Part shown: positions 23,924 through 33,197 of the stretch, piece after piece
Position numbering within the stretch: position 1 is the first letter of the stretch
Layout: every line of letters begins with the position of its first letter
The notes under the pieces: generated by a model
The model's input: the letters and a program-made list of their open reading frames with translations, nothing else
Databases searched by the model: none
What the model was told of the DNA's origin: nothing
Assembly (NCBI GenBank): GCA_023430975.1
Contig: JAEYYB010000057.1
Coordinates: 1 to 64,000 of the forward strand
Origin: Bacillota bacterium
GTDB taxonomy: Bacteria > Bacillota > Clostridia > Acetivibrionales > DSM-2933
Length of the DNA stretch: 64,000 bases
Direction of reading: 5' to 3'
Program-made: the position numbers and the translations under genes

Positions 23924-24277
23924 TTATGTTTTTGCCTTCAGAAGTTTGTACAGTGCATCAGCAAGTCCTATACCCCCGCTATTCACAGCTGAATTAACAA
24001 GCTTCTCATCCAGCATTTCCTCATAAACTTTCTTGCCATAATCTTCCTCAATAAGCCCGGATTTATGAACTGTTGCTCGCATTTCCTTATACATCATCTG
24101 CAAAAGCACTCCCTCAAAATCCTTGCAAACCTTCTTTAATTCCTTATCATCCTTTTTTTCCAATATACTCTCCAGCTTTTTTTCAAAGCTTCCATCAGTT
24201 ATATTATCTTTATTGAGTCGAGTATTATTGTTGTAAGTTGAAAAATCATTTATGCTACCTGTTCCATTAATATTCAT
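23924..24277 (-). CDS. Rod-binding protein (FlgJ N-terminal domain)
   Basis: 117 residues. The C-terminal two thirds match the FlgJ rod-binding domain: KKVCKDFEGVLLQMMYKEMR, GKKVYEEMLDEKLVNSAV and GGIGLADALYKLL. The muramidase half of proteobacterial FlgJ is absent, as usual in Firmicutes. It probably caps or scaffolds the flagellar rod. It is third in an operon with the two FlgG-family genes, 30 nt after the second. Confidence 0.85.
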   Translation of the reverse strand: MNINGTGSINDFSTYNNNTRLNKDNITDGSFEKKLESILEKKDDKELKKVCKDFEGVLLQMMYKEMRATVHKSGLIEEDYGKKVYEEMLDEKLVNSAVNSGGIGLADALYKLLKAKT

Positions 24278-24307
24278 ACAGCATCTCCTAATATATCCCT
24301 AAAAATA

Positions 24308-25108
24308 TTATTTTCTTAAATTATTTGCAAGACCAAGCATTTCATCTGCTGACTGAATGGCTTTGGAATTTATTTCATATGCCCTTTGAGCAACAATAAG
24401 CTTTACCATTTCTTCAACAACCTGAACATTTGATGATTCAAGGTATCCCTGTTGAATTGTGCTTCTATCAGGAAGTTCATCATTTAAAACCGGAGCCCCT
24501 GAAGCAGAATTCTGCTTGAACAGATTATTTCCTAAAGCCTCCAAACCTTGATTATTAGGAAACTTAACCAATGCAATTTTCTGCCCTAATGATGCGGTAG
24601 ATCCATTTTCGTCAATATAAGTCAATTCTCCACTCAATGTGACATTAATCTTTGATGCTTCAACATTTACAATAATCTGGTTGCCGGCATCATCCAACAC
24701 CTGAAGACCGTCGGATGTGGTCAAAATATTTCCTTCATCAGATACGCTTAATTTGAAACTCCCATCCCTTGTATATTCTACTTCCCCTGAAGCTGACCTA
24801 ATTGTAAAAAATGCATCCCCGTTAATTGCAAAATCCAGAGGATTATCAGTCTTTTCGAGATTGCCGGAGCTAAAGTTCTTTACTGTTGCAACTGGAACAG
24901 CACCATGCCCAACCTGAAGGTTTACAGGCTTACCTGTTCCCTCCAGTATATAAGCCCTGTTGACTGTTTCATACAATAGATCCTTAAATTCAGCCCTTTC
25001 CTTTTTATACCCTGTTGTATTTACATTAGCAAGGTTATTGGAAATAACATCCACATTAAACTGTTGTGCCTGCATTCCTCCACCAGCTGTCCATAACGCT
25101 CTCATCAT
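24308..25108 (-). CDS. flgG: Flagellar rod protein FlgG (FlhP-like)
   Basis: 266 residues. The N-terminal rod motif is MMRALWTAGGGMQAQQFNVD then ISNNLANVNTTGYKKERAEF. The C-terminal motif is QQGYLESSNVQVVEEMVKLI with AQRAYEINSKAIQSADEML. These helices pack in the rod, as in FlgG. The order FlhO-like, FlhP-like, fabZ follows Bacillus. It begins 14 nt after the upstream paralogue. Confidence 0.92.
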   Translation of the reverse strand: MMRALWTAGGGMQAQQFNVDVISNNLANVNTTGYKKERAEFKDLLYETVNRAYILEGTGKPVNLQVGHGAVPVATVKNFSSGNLEKTDNPLDFAINGDAFFTIRSASGEVEYTRDGSFKLSVSDEGNILTTSDGLQVLDDAGNQIIVNVEASKINVTLSGELTYIDENGSTASLGQKIALVKFPNNQGLEALGNNLFKQNSASGAPVLNDELPDRSTIQQGYLESSNVQVVEEMVKLIVAQRAYEINSKAIQSADEMLGLANNLRK

Positions 25109-25122
25109 ATGCTATTCCTCCT

Positions 25123-25902
25123 CTATCTTAAACTTCCAACCTGATTGACCACCTTTTCCAAAGTACTGTCCTGAGCTTGAAGTAAGCGTTGATTTGCTTC
25201 ATATGACCTCATAACCGAAATCATATCTACCATTTCCTTCACTACATTTATGTTTGACCCCTCCAGAAAACCCTGGGAAATTGTCCCGCTAAAAGGTTTT
25301 TCCTCAGTAGATTCATCTTTTTGAATCAAATTGCTGCCTATCTTTTTCAAAGACCTGGTATCTGTAAACTCACTTATCTTAAGCTTGTCCACAACAACCC
25401 CATCCTGCACAATTGAACCGTCACTGTTTACAGTGAAATTATCACCATCCAATGTAACAGGCCCATTCTGTCCCATTACATTAAAACCATCCTTAGTAAC
25501 CAGCTGGTTTAATGAATTGATAACAAAAGCACCGTCTCTGCTGTAATATTCCTGAATATTCCCATCTCCATCAGGTTTTCCTATAGTAAAAAAAGCTGAG
25601 TTGGAATTCCGGATGGCAAAATCCAAATTGTTTCCAGTCTTAGCTATTTTACCCTGCTCATAGTTGGTGAAAACTTCGCTGATATCACTTCCAAGCCGCA
25701 TATTACCTACCTTTGCAGAAGGGTTTGATGCACTTTTGGTATCATCAATTCTTTTTGCCAACTTTTCAGGAAAGGTCTCAAAAATGGCAATATCCTCTTT
25801 GTAGCCGTTAGTATCGGCATTAGCCAGATTATTCGATATAACATCCATTTTCTTGCTATTGGCCATGAGACTCCATCCAGAAGTATAAAGTCCTCGAATC
25901 AT
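25123..25902 (-). CDS. flgF: Flagellar rod protein FlgF/FlhO-like
   Basis: 259 residues, paralogous to the next gene. The N terminus reads MIRGLYTSGWSLMANSKKMD then ISNNLANADTNGYKED, and the C terminus SQGFLEGSNINVVKEMVDMI with MRSYEANQRLLQAQD. It is first in the rod operon. AAGGAG precedes the ATG. A SigD-like promoter lies about 70 nt upstream, fitting flagellar control. Confidence 0.9.
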   Translation of the reverse strand: MIRGLYTSGWSLMANSKKMDVISNNLANADTNGYKEDIAIFETFPEKLAKRIDDTKSASNPSAKVGNMRLGSDISEVFTNYEQGKIAKTGNNLDFAIRNSNSAFFTIGKPDGDGNIQEYYSRDGAFVINSLNQLVTKDGFNVMGQNGPVTLDGDNFTVNSDGSIVQDGVVVDKLKISEFTDTRSLKKIGSNLIQKDESTEEKPFSGTISQGFLEGSNINVVKEMVDMISVMRSYEANQRLLQAQDSTLEKVVNQVGSLR

Positions 25903-25973
25903 AAGCTATCTCCTTAACCTTTATTGAACGCGATAAATTTTTTAACATGCTTAAAACTAGTTGCTCATTTTTT

Positions 25974-26000
25974 ATATCGGTTAAATCAGAAACAAACTTA
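25974..26000 (-). promoter_or_regulatory. SigD (flagellar) promoter of the rod operon
   Basis: On the minus strand TAAG (25997..26000) lies 15 bp before ACCGATAT (25974..25981). The SigD consensus is TAAA-N15-GCCGATAT, so there is one mismatch in each box. Confidence 0.65.
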
Positions 26001-26052
26001 ATAAATATCTGATTTTTAGTAGTGTCATATTTTAGCTAAATTAAAAGTGCTA

Positions 26053-26193
26053 TATTAAAAGTGATAAATCTATTACATTTGTCTTAAGCAAATCTATTAA
26101 AATCAGTTAATCTTGCTTTTTGTCTATCACAAAATAACGTTGAACCGTTCGTTATTTGCTCCACCAAATGTAAGATTATTAACACTTTTAATA
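26053..26193. mobile_element. Family A element, copy A5 (enlarged)
   Basis: 141 bp with TATTAAAAGTG and CACTTTTAATA ends and TA on both sides. About 42 bp of extra sequence in the middle break the core palindrome. A second left-end fragment (ATTAAAAGTGC) directly precedes it at 26039..26050. It lies in the 470-bp divergent gap between flgF and the phosphoesterase. Confidence 0.7.
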
Positions 26194-26270
26194 TAATAAG
26201 ATTAATTACTATTTATATATCACTAATTACTGACTTGAATACAAACTACTTTGGATATAGAATGTAATTA

Positions 26271-26337
26271 GTCATGTTCAAAAAATAACTTCCGCTATAA
26301 ATTTACCATAAGCGTAAGTAATTTTTCATTCATGCCC
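26271..26337. repeat. Family C element, copy C7 (short)
   Basis: GTCATGTTCAAAAAATAACTTCC opens and AAGTAATTTTTCATTCATGCCC closes it in outline; the core is shortened. It is flanked by TTA at the left and TAA at the right. Confidence 0.6.
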
Positions 26338-26371
26338 TAATTTACTTCACACTAAGGAAGGTATCAATTAT

Positions 26372-27538
26372 ATGATGAATTTGGTTTTCATTATTGCAAT
26401 CATATTGGTATTAGGAATTTACAGCGGCATTAATTATTATATAGGTCTAAAGGGATTACAGCTTATTAACAGCATATTTCCATTTATAGCACCTAAGGTT
26501 TTCTGGCCGATTTTCTTACTTATAGCCTTCTCGTATATAATTGCCAGGTTTGTTTCAAAAATATTGCCTGAGGCAGCATCCCATATCATCACTTTAGTTG
26601 GCTCATACTGGATTGCTGCAATGGTTTACTTTATTATTTTTATACTGATGATTAAATTGGTTTTACTGTTTGACAGATGGTTGACGTTTATACCATCCCA
26701 TTTGAAAACAAGCCAGATTTCAAACTATGTGACATTAATTGTCACCGCCTTGGTTTTGATTATTCTTGTGATTGGCACCTGGCAGGCTAGAAATCCAGTA
26801 ACAGTAAAGTATGACATATCCATCAATAAAGATGGCGGCAAAATAAAGAACCTTCATGCTGTATTAATCTCAGATATCCACCTCGGCACGCTGGTAAGGA
26901 AAGGCCAACTTGACAAGATGGTTCGCCTGGTAAATGAAAAAAAACCCGATATTGTTTTTATTGCAGGAGATTTAATAGATGACGATATAAAACCTTTTAA
27001 GGATCAAAACATGCTGGAGAACTTACAGCAAATAAAGACAAAATACGGAGTTTACTACTGTCTTGGAAACCACGAGTATTACGGCGGGGGCAGTGAAGAG
27101 ATTGCCGAGATTTTTAGGGACTCAGGTATTAAATTACTTAAAGATGATTTTGTAAGTATTGAAAACTCCATATATATCATTGGAAGAGAGGATATGGGAT
27201 CCAAGTCACACCTTAAAAAGCCCCGTAAAAATCTTTCCAGCCTCATTTCAAGTCTGGATAAATCCAAACCTCTAATCCTTTTGGATCACCAACCTTCAAA
27301 TCTAAAACAGCCTATTGACGAGGGCATAGATTTGCAGCTTTCCGGCCATACACACAGAGGACAGTTTTTCCCCTTCAATTTCATTACAAATGCTATTTTT
27401 GAAAATGATTGGGGCTATCTCAAAAAGAGTGATTTTCAGCTTATAGTTTCTTCAGGATTGGGTTCCTGGGGGCCGCCTATAAGGTTTCTTAACAGTGCTG
27501 AGCTTGTTGAAATTAATATTAATTTCAACAAAGAATAA
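26372..27538 (+). CDS. Membrane metallophosphoesterase
   Basis: 388 residues. Four hydrophobic segments fill the first about 140 residues (for example FIIAIILVLGIYSGINYYIG). A calcineurin-like phosphoesterase follows with SDIHLGTLV (about 166), GDLIDDD (about 198), GNHEYYGGG (about 232) and SGHTHRGQ (about 327), the complete dimetal site. The YkuE/YaeI-type group includes UDP-diacylglucosamine and phospholipid phosphodiesterases; the substrate is not known here. The start ATGATG follows AAGGAAGG. It stands alone. Confidence 0.87.
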   Translation: MMNLVFIIAIILVLGIYSGINYYIGLKGLQLINSIFPFIAPKVFWPIFLLIAFSYIIARFVSKILPEAASHIITLVGSYWIAAMVYFIIFILMIKLVLLFDRWLTFIPSHLKTSQISNYVTLIVTALVLIILVIGTWQARNPVTVKYDISINKDGGKIKNLHAVLISDIHLGTLVRKGQLDKMVRLVNEKKPDIVFIAGDLIDDDIKPFKDQNMLENLQQIKTKYGVYYCLGNHEYYGGGSEEIAEIFRDSGIKLLKDDFVSIENSIYIIGREDMGSKSHLKKPRKNLSSLISSLDKSKPLILLDHQPSNLKQPIDEGIDLQLSGHTHRGQFFPFNFITNAIFENDWGYLKKSDFQLIVSSGLGSWGPPIRFLNSAELVEININFNKE

Positions 27539-27622
27539 ATTATGTAAGCATATCACTAAAAGAATTATTTTTTTCTGCCGATATAAATAAATGTAATTAA
27601 TCTAATCTTTACATTTGATCTA

Positions 27623-27721
27623 TATGAAAAGTGTTAATAATCTTACATTTGTCAGAGCAAATAACGAACGCTTTTACGGGATTTGCGATAGACAAATGTA
27701 AAAGATTATTTACTTTTCATA
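27623..27721. mobile_element. Family A element, copy A6
   Basis: 99 bp with TATGAAAAGTG and TACTTTTCATA ends and TA on both sides. It ends only 16 bp before the start codon of the histidine kinase at 27738, so it forms most of that gene's 5' leader. Confidence 0.75.
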
Positions 27722-27737
27722 TAAATAGGAGATTATT

Positions 27738-29771
27738 ATGGACAAAGGCAGAAAAAAGCTAAATGTGAGACAAGGCTTTAAAGGCTTCAATTTGAGTGAT
27801 CACATAATGAATTACAGCCGGTTATGGATAATTCTTATATATAATCTTTTTTGTTTTTTAACATTACTTATATTGACGCGTTTATTGCCTGTTATACTGA
27901 ATTATCCTCCCGAATATCGTGAAGCAAGTAAAGTTCTAGCTTCTTCAATCTTTCTAAGGCAATTTTTGTCTGTAGCAACTGGTTCTTTATTGGTAAATAT
28001 CATTCTTATGAAAGTTTTGAAGGTATTGTACAACTGGAAGGATGCTGTAAGTAGTGCTAATTATGAAAAAATAAAATTAATACGTGAAAAATGCTTAAGT
28101 GCACCATATAGAATATACAGTATTCAAATTTTTATTCCTGCAGTAGTTTTGTTTATTATGTCATTTGTATTCACATTAACTAACAAAAGTACCATTTACT
28201 TCAGAATACTATTTCTGGTCTTTTCTCTTATTTCTTTGTTTTCAGTATTTACCTATTTACTATCAAGCAAAATATTCAAGCAGGTACTTGTTGAAACATT
28301 TGACAATCATGACCTTCAAGGCATAAGGTTTGGCCTTAAGAGCAAAATATTTTTTCAGATAGTTCCGATTTTCGTTTCAACAGTATTACTCACATCTATG
28401 GTAGGCTATTCCAGACTTATTGAAGAAAAAGGAAATATTTATTCGCAACTATTCATAAGTAAACTCAATCATTCTTTTAATGACATTAACAATAATATGA
28501 GTTATGATACCATCAAGAAAAAACTTTCGGAGATAGATTACAGTGAAAGTAATTTTTCCACCTTCCTGATAACCACTGACAATAAAGTAATTACATCTAA
28601 CCAGGAAGGTCTCAGTAAAATTAATTTTTATTATATAAATAAGAATACACCTAATTTGGAAGGAAGGTTTTACGATGTAACATGTGAAACCCAGGGTGTA
28701 TTCAAAAAGATACCTGTAGGCGATAATAATATTATAGTTGGCATAAAATTTACAGTGGCTTCTCCCAAAACAGTTAATTATTTCATAGGCTGCTTTTTGG
28801 CATTATTACTGCTATGTATAATTGTACTTTACTACTTTTCCAAATCAATTACCAGCGACATATCAGTTGTTGCTGCCAATCTTTCCAAGATAGCCGAGGG
28901 TGATAAAGTTAACCTTGATAAAAAAATTCCAATTGCCTCAAACGATGAAATAGGCGAGCTTATTGTAGCATTTAATAAAATCCAGGAGCTTACCAAGGCC
29001 AACATTAAATCCATTAATGAGCAGCAGGAAATGATATTAGAGAAAGAAAGGCTGGCATCACTTGGACAAATGATTGGAGGTATAGCACATAACCTTAATT
29101 CCCCCATCATGTCCATAGCATGCCTTATTGACTCATTAAACAACCTTGCAAATGAGTATAAGAATTCTATTGGTGACAGGGATGTAACAAATGAAGATCA
29201 CACTGAGATTGCTAATGAAATACTTGATTGTATAAATAAGATTTCTCCCCAATGTTCATATATGTCAAAAATAATCAGCAATGTAAAACTTCAGGCAGTG
29301 AAGTTAAACGAGTCATCCACAGATAGCTTCACCGTAGATGAACTCATGAAAACTCTTAATATAAAACTTAATCACAATATGCCGGAAAACGCTCTCATAA
29401 TACCGCAAATTCAGGTAGACAAAAATCTTGAAATACAAGGTGATATAAACAGCCTTATTCAGGTCTTGGATAACCTGCTGCAAAATGCTTGCGAGTCCTA
29501 CCAGGATGACTGCGGCTCAGTAGACTTTATTGTTCAGAAGGATGATAAAAATATAAAGTTTATTATAAAGGATAGTGGAAAAGGAATTCCCGTTGAGGTA
29601 AAGAATAAACTTTTCAAGGAGATGATTACAACCAAAGGTAAAAACGGCACCGGAATAGGCCTTTATATGTCATATTCAACGATAAAGGGCAGGTTTGGCG
29701 GGGATATTTGGTTTGAAAGCGATGGGGATACGGGAACCGTTTTTTATATTACAGTGCCCTATGTATCATGA
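27738..29771 (+). CDS. Membrane sensor histidine kinase with HAMP
   Basis: 677 residues. Five hydrophobic segments lie in the first 225 residues, then an extracytoplasmic region of about 120 residues, a further membrane segment near 350, and a HAMP domain (about 370-425). The phosphoacceptor box is GQMIGGIAHNLNSPIMSIAC with His near 449. The ATPase has DNLLQNACESY, DSGKGIP and GKNGTGIGLYMS. The box resembles HPK4-like kinases with an Asn instead of Glu after His (HNLNSP). AGGAG lies before the ATG. No response regulator adjoins it; the nearest receiver protein is at 33198..34133. The signal is unknown. Confidence 0.88.
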   Translation: MDKGRKKLNVRQGFKGFNLSDHIMNYSRLWIILIYNLFCFLTLLILTRLLPVILNYPPEYREASKVLASSIFLRQFLSVATGSLLVNIILMKVLKVLYNWKDAVSSANYEKIKLIREKCLSAPYRIYSIQIFIPAVVLFIMSFVFTLTNKSTIYFRILFLVFSLISLFSVFTYLLSSKIFKQVLVETFDNHDLQGIRFGLKSKIFFQIVPIFVSTVLLTSMVGYSRLIEEKGNIYSQLFISKLNHSFNDINNNMSYDTIKKKLSEIDYSESNFSTFLITTDNKVITSNQEGLSKINFYYINKNTPNLEGRFYDVTCETQGVFKKIPVGDNNIIVGIKFTVASPKTVNYFIGCFLALLLLCIIVLYYFSKSITSDISVVAANLSKIAEGDKVNLDKKIPIASNDEIGELIVAFNKIQELTKANIKSINEQQEMILEKERLASLGQMIGGIAHNLNSPIMSIACLIDSLNNLANEYKNSIGDRDVTNEDHTEIANEILDCINKISPQCSYMSKIISNVKLQAVKLNESSTDSFTVDELMKTLNIKLNHNMPENALIIPQIQVDKNLEIQGDINSLIQVLDNLLQNACESYQDDCGSVDFIVQKDDKNIKFIIKDSGKGIPVEVKNKLFKEMITTKGKNGTGIGLYMSYSTIKGRFGGDIWFESDGDTGTVFYITVPYVS

Positions 29772-29831
29772 CTAATTAGATATTAGTTCCAAACTATGTA
29801 AGTTCATATTTCAATGCTTCTTAATATAAAA

Positions 29832-31964
29832 TCATCCTTGGAGTCTTTTAGCCAGCAGAGTATTCCTTTGCTGGATCTTATTATTGGATACCGCAATACC
29901 TATAGCTTTTTTTGATCCAACCAGCACAAAAACCTTCTTTGCACGTGTTATACATGTATATAAAAGGTTTCTCTGCAGCATCATGTAGTGCTGCATTGTA
30001 AACGGTGCCACCACTATCTTGTATTCACTTCCCTGGCTTTTATGGACAGTTGTAGCATATGCCAGAACAACCTCGTCCAGTTCTGTAACATCATAATCCA
30101 CATCAATTCCGTCAAAACTAATCAGTAAGACCTTGTCCTCCAGATCAATTTTTGTTATTGTCCCTAGGTCTCCATTAAACACATTCTTGTCATAATTGTT
30201 TTTTATCTGCATAACCTTATCATTTAAACGGAATGTTGTCCCCCCATGCTTTATGGAAACTTCTGAGGGATTTAAAGCCTGCTGCAATATGGAATTTAGG
30301 TTGTGGGCTCCGGCTTCACCCCTCTGCATGGGGCATAACACCTGTATATCGTTTACAGGGTCAATTTTGTAATACTGGGGAAGCCTTTTTAAGCACAGGT
30401 TTTTTATAACCTCTGTAACCTTAAGGGTTTCATCCTCTTCAATGTAGAAAAAATCACTATTCTTTCCCCCTCTTAAATTAGGCATCTCGCCCTTATTAAT
30501 GCGGTGGGCATTTGTTATTATGGCACTGCCCTGTGCCTGTCTGAATATTCTCGTGAGGCATATTACATTCACAGTGCCTGAATCTATAATGTCCCTAAGC
30601 ACATTTCCAGCACCAACTGACGGAAGTTGATTTACATCTCCTACCAATATAACTACCGTCTCGTTCTTAACAGCCTTTAAAAGATTGTACATCAATATTA
30701 TGTCCACCATAGAAGACTCGTCTATTATAAGCACATCGCACTCCAAAGGGCTTTCAGCATTCTTTTTATAACCCTCCGGCGGCTTATATTCCAACAGTCT
30801 GTGAATAGTCTTGGCCTCCATGCCTGTGGCCTCAGACAGCCTTTTTGAAGCCCTCCCGGTTGGTGCTGCCAACAAGCACCCGGCTCCCATCCTTTGAAAT
30901 GCCTTAATTATTGCCAATGTGGTAGTTGTTTTTCCTGTGCCGGGGCCTCCGGTCAATACCATAAACTTTGAAGTAACAGCTTCCTTTATAGCATCTATCT
31001 GAACCTGGTCATAAGTAATGCCGTATTCCAATTGTATATCATCTATAACCTTTTCAATATTGTTGCCTGCAAGACTGCTTTTTACAGCTGTAATATCCCT
31101 TATTCTCTTTGCAACTCCCACCTCACTGTAATAAAAGGGCGGCAGGAAAATAGCATCAGCTTCATCACCAATAACCGTTTTATCCATCAACATGGTACTT
31201 ATGGCATTACCAATTAGGCTTTCATCCACTTCCAGAATTTCAGAAGCCTTAAGTATAAGCTGTTCCTTTTTTGCAAAGCAATGACCGTCATTTGCCAACT
31301 CATTCAAGGAATATACTATGCCTGAGCGGCATCTCTCATAAGAGTCCTTTTCAATTCCCATATTCTGTGCAATTTTATCCGCTGTTTTAAAGCCAATCCC
31401 CCAAATGTCATCTGCAAGCCTGTATGGGTTTGACTTGACCACACTAATGCTTTCATTGCCGTAGGTTTTATATATCTTAACTGCATACGCCGTTGATACC
31501 CCGTTACTCTGTAAAAAGAGCATCACGTTTTTAATTTCCTTTTGCTCTTTCCAGGCCTTCTTAATGGTATCAACCCGCTTTTGCCCTATTCCATCAACAT
31601 TTATAAGATAATCCGGTGACTCTTCGATTACTTTAAGAGTTTCTTCCTTGAAATGATTTATGATCCTACGTGCAAAAACCGGTCCTATACCTTTGATAAG
31701 ACCGCTCCCCAGATATTTCTCCATCCCTGCTAGAGTAGCAGGAACCGATTCTCTGTAGTCTATCGCACTGAATTGTTTACCATATTTGCTGTCAAATTTC
31801 CATTCACCTTTAATCCTTAAAACAGCACCTACGTTTACCGCTGCCAGGTTACCGACAACAGTTATCAGATCTGGGTAACCCTTGGATTTAACCTTAATGA
31901 CACAAAATCCGTTTTCCTCATTAAAAAAAGTAACTCTCTCAACAATTCCACTGATATATTCCAT
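29832..31964 (-). CDS. recD2: RecD2-type ATP-dependent DNA helicase
   Basis: 710 residues. An N-terminal OB-like part is followed by helix-hairpin-helix stretches (GLIKGIGPVFARRIINHF, VDGIGQKRVDTIKKAW). The superfamily 1B helicase core has Walker A LTGGPGTGKTTTT (about 338), IIDESSMVD (about 411), GDVNQLPSVGAG and a C-terminal UvrD-like ATTVHKSQGSEY. RecD2 (YrrC) is a 5'-3' helicase in repair, not part of RecBCD. The start at 31964 follows AAAGGAC; the 31991 codon precedes it. Confidence 0.94.
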   Translation of the reverse strand: MEYISGIVERVTFFNEENGFCVIKVKSKGYPDLITVVGNLAAVNVGAVLRIKGEWKFDSKYGKQFSAIDYRESVPATLAGMEKYLGSGLIKGIGPVFARRIINHFKEETLKVIEESPDYLINVDGIGQKRVDTIKKAWKEQKEIKNVMLFLQSNGVSTAYAVKIYKTYGNESISVVKSNPYRLADDIWGIGFKTADKIAQNMGIEKDSYERCRSGIVYSLNELANDGHCFAKKEQLILKASEILEVDESLIGNAISTMLMDKTVIGDEADAIFLPPFYYSEVGVAKRIRDITAVKSSLAGNNIEKVIDDIQLEYGITYDQVQIDAIKEAVTSKFMVLTGGPGTGKTTTTLAIIKAFQRMGAGCLLAAPTGRASKRLSEATGMEAKTIHRLLEYKPPEGYKKNAESPLECDVLIIDESSMVDIILMYNLLKAVKNETVVILVGDVNQLPSVGAGNVLRDIIDSGTVNVICLTRIFRQAQGSAIITNAHRINKGEMPNLRGGKNSDFFYIEEDETLKVTEVIKNLCLKRLPQYYKIDPVNDIQVLCPMQRGEAGAHNLNSILQQALNPSEVSIKHGGTTFRLNDKVMQIKNNYDKNVFNGDLGTITKIDLEDKVLLISFDGIDVDYDVTELDEVVLAYATTVHKSQGSEYKIVVAPFTMQHYMMLQRNLLYTCITRAKKVFVLVGSKKAIGIAVSNNKIQQRNTLLAKRLQG

Positions 31965-32045
31965 CTTATTGTCCTTTTGCGATAAGGGCAAATGCCCCTA
32001 TTAGTCATTTAATTTTCGGATAACGAATATCGTTATCAATATTCC

Positions 32046-33095
32046 TCAATTAGCGGATCTTATAGTCTTTATATTAAACCAGCCAGAATTCCAGCCCTTA
32101 CTCTCAGCATATCCATTTAAAACATCAGCAATCTTATAAGTAGCCTTCTCAGCACCTAATGGTCCGGTCTCGGGCAAAAGTATAACAGCACAGTCCTCGC
32201 TTACGGGCATGATTTTGTCAGACCCTCTCAACACACCTGTAATTAAACAAAAAACTTCCTCCAAACTATTTATACAAATATCATTAACAAAGTTAATAGA
32301 AATAATGGAAAAAGGTCTGTTATAGCTTTCGCTCTTTTGAAACTCCAGATCAACATACTCTTTAAAGAACTTGTCCAAACTAGCAGTATAAATGCCTAAA
32401 GCTTGGTATTCGCCTTCATTGTCTTCCATGTTCATTAAAAGCTTCTGTGTTTCTTTTTTTAAATCCTCATAACCTAATATAATCTCATATTTATCCCTGT
32501 TTAATGCCACCAGTTTATTTATATTCACTATGTTAATGCTATCTTTTAAAATTTCTTTTTCATGTATTATAACAGAAAATTCAAATACTTTACATATTTC
32601 CTGTCCAAAAACCTTCTTTTTATCGTAGTAATCATTGTAGGATACTTGAACTTCTATGATCTCAAAGTATTGAGAGACTTTGTTCTGCCAATTCACAAAA
32701 TCGAAAAGCGTTATTCTATTTTTATCATAAAAACTGATTTTATCAAAGGCATCATAAAAATTACCCATAGATAGGCACGCAAAATAGCCCTTTACAGTCT
32801 TTAGGGCTTTAAAAATTTCTCTTCGTTGTTCCTTTGGATAATCCATGAGATAAGATAGGGAACTATTCTCCATATGCTTTGTTCTTAGATGTTGATCATA
32901 ATGCTTTCTTTTTTTAGTATCTGATAAAATACTAAAAGCATAATTGATTTGCATCATTTTTTCTTCCGCACCCTTATCTTTATTCAGATCAGGGTGGTAT
33001 TTTTTAGAAAGCCTTTTGTATGCACCAGCTATAACCTCAGGCTCTGCATTTTCTTGAACCTGAAGCAGTCTATATAAATCAAGGTTTTTATACAT
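32046..33095 (-). CDS. J-domain protein with degenerate GGDEF-like C terminus
   Basis: 349 residues. A J domain fills about 5-70, with the HPD motif in SKKYHPDLNKDKGAEEKMMQ. A central helical region of unknown type follows. The last 100 residues (FSIISINFVNDICINSLEEV, RGSDKIMPVSEDCAVILLPE) match the fold outline of GGDEF domains without the GGDEF signature. The J domain should engage DnaK; the C terminus could bind a nucleotide or a partner. It lies about 100 nt downstream of the REC-GGDEF gene, same strand, suggesting a functional pair. This combination is unusual and I know no characterised example. Confidence 0.75.
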   Translation of the reverse strand: MYKNLDLYRLLQVQENAEPEVIAGAYKRLSKKYHPDLNKDKGAEEKMMQINYAFSILSDTKKRKHYDQHLRTKHMENSSLSYLMDYPKEQRREIFKALKTVKGYFACLSMGNFYDAFDKISFYDKNRITLFDFVNWQNKVSQYFEIIEVQVSYNDYYDKKKVFGQEICKVFEFSVIIHEKEILKDSINIVNINKLVALNRDKYEIILGYEDLKKETQKLLMNMEDNEGEYQALGIYTASLDKFFKEYVDLEFQKSESYNRPFSIISINFVNDICINSLEEVFCLITGVLRGSDKIMPVSEDCAVILLPETGPLGAEKATYKIADVLNGYAESKGWNSGWFNIKTIRSAN

Positions 33096-33197
33096 AAGAA
33101 ACCATCCTTAATGATCATTGTGTTCTTTTAATTCATTCCTCCTTATAATATCTTTTAAATACTCCTTAGTAATAGATCATATTAATTATACGAAGGT

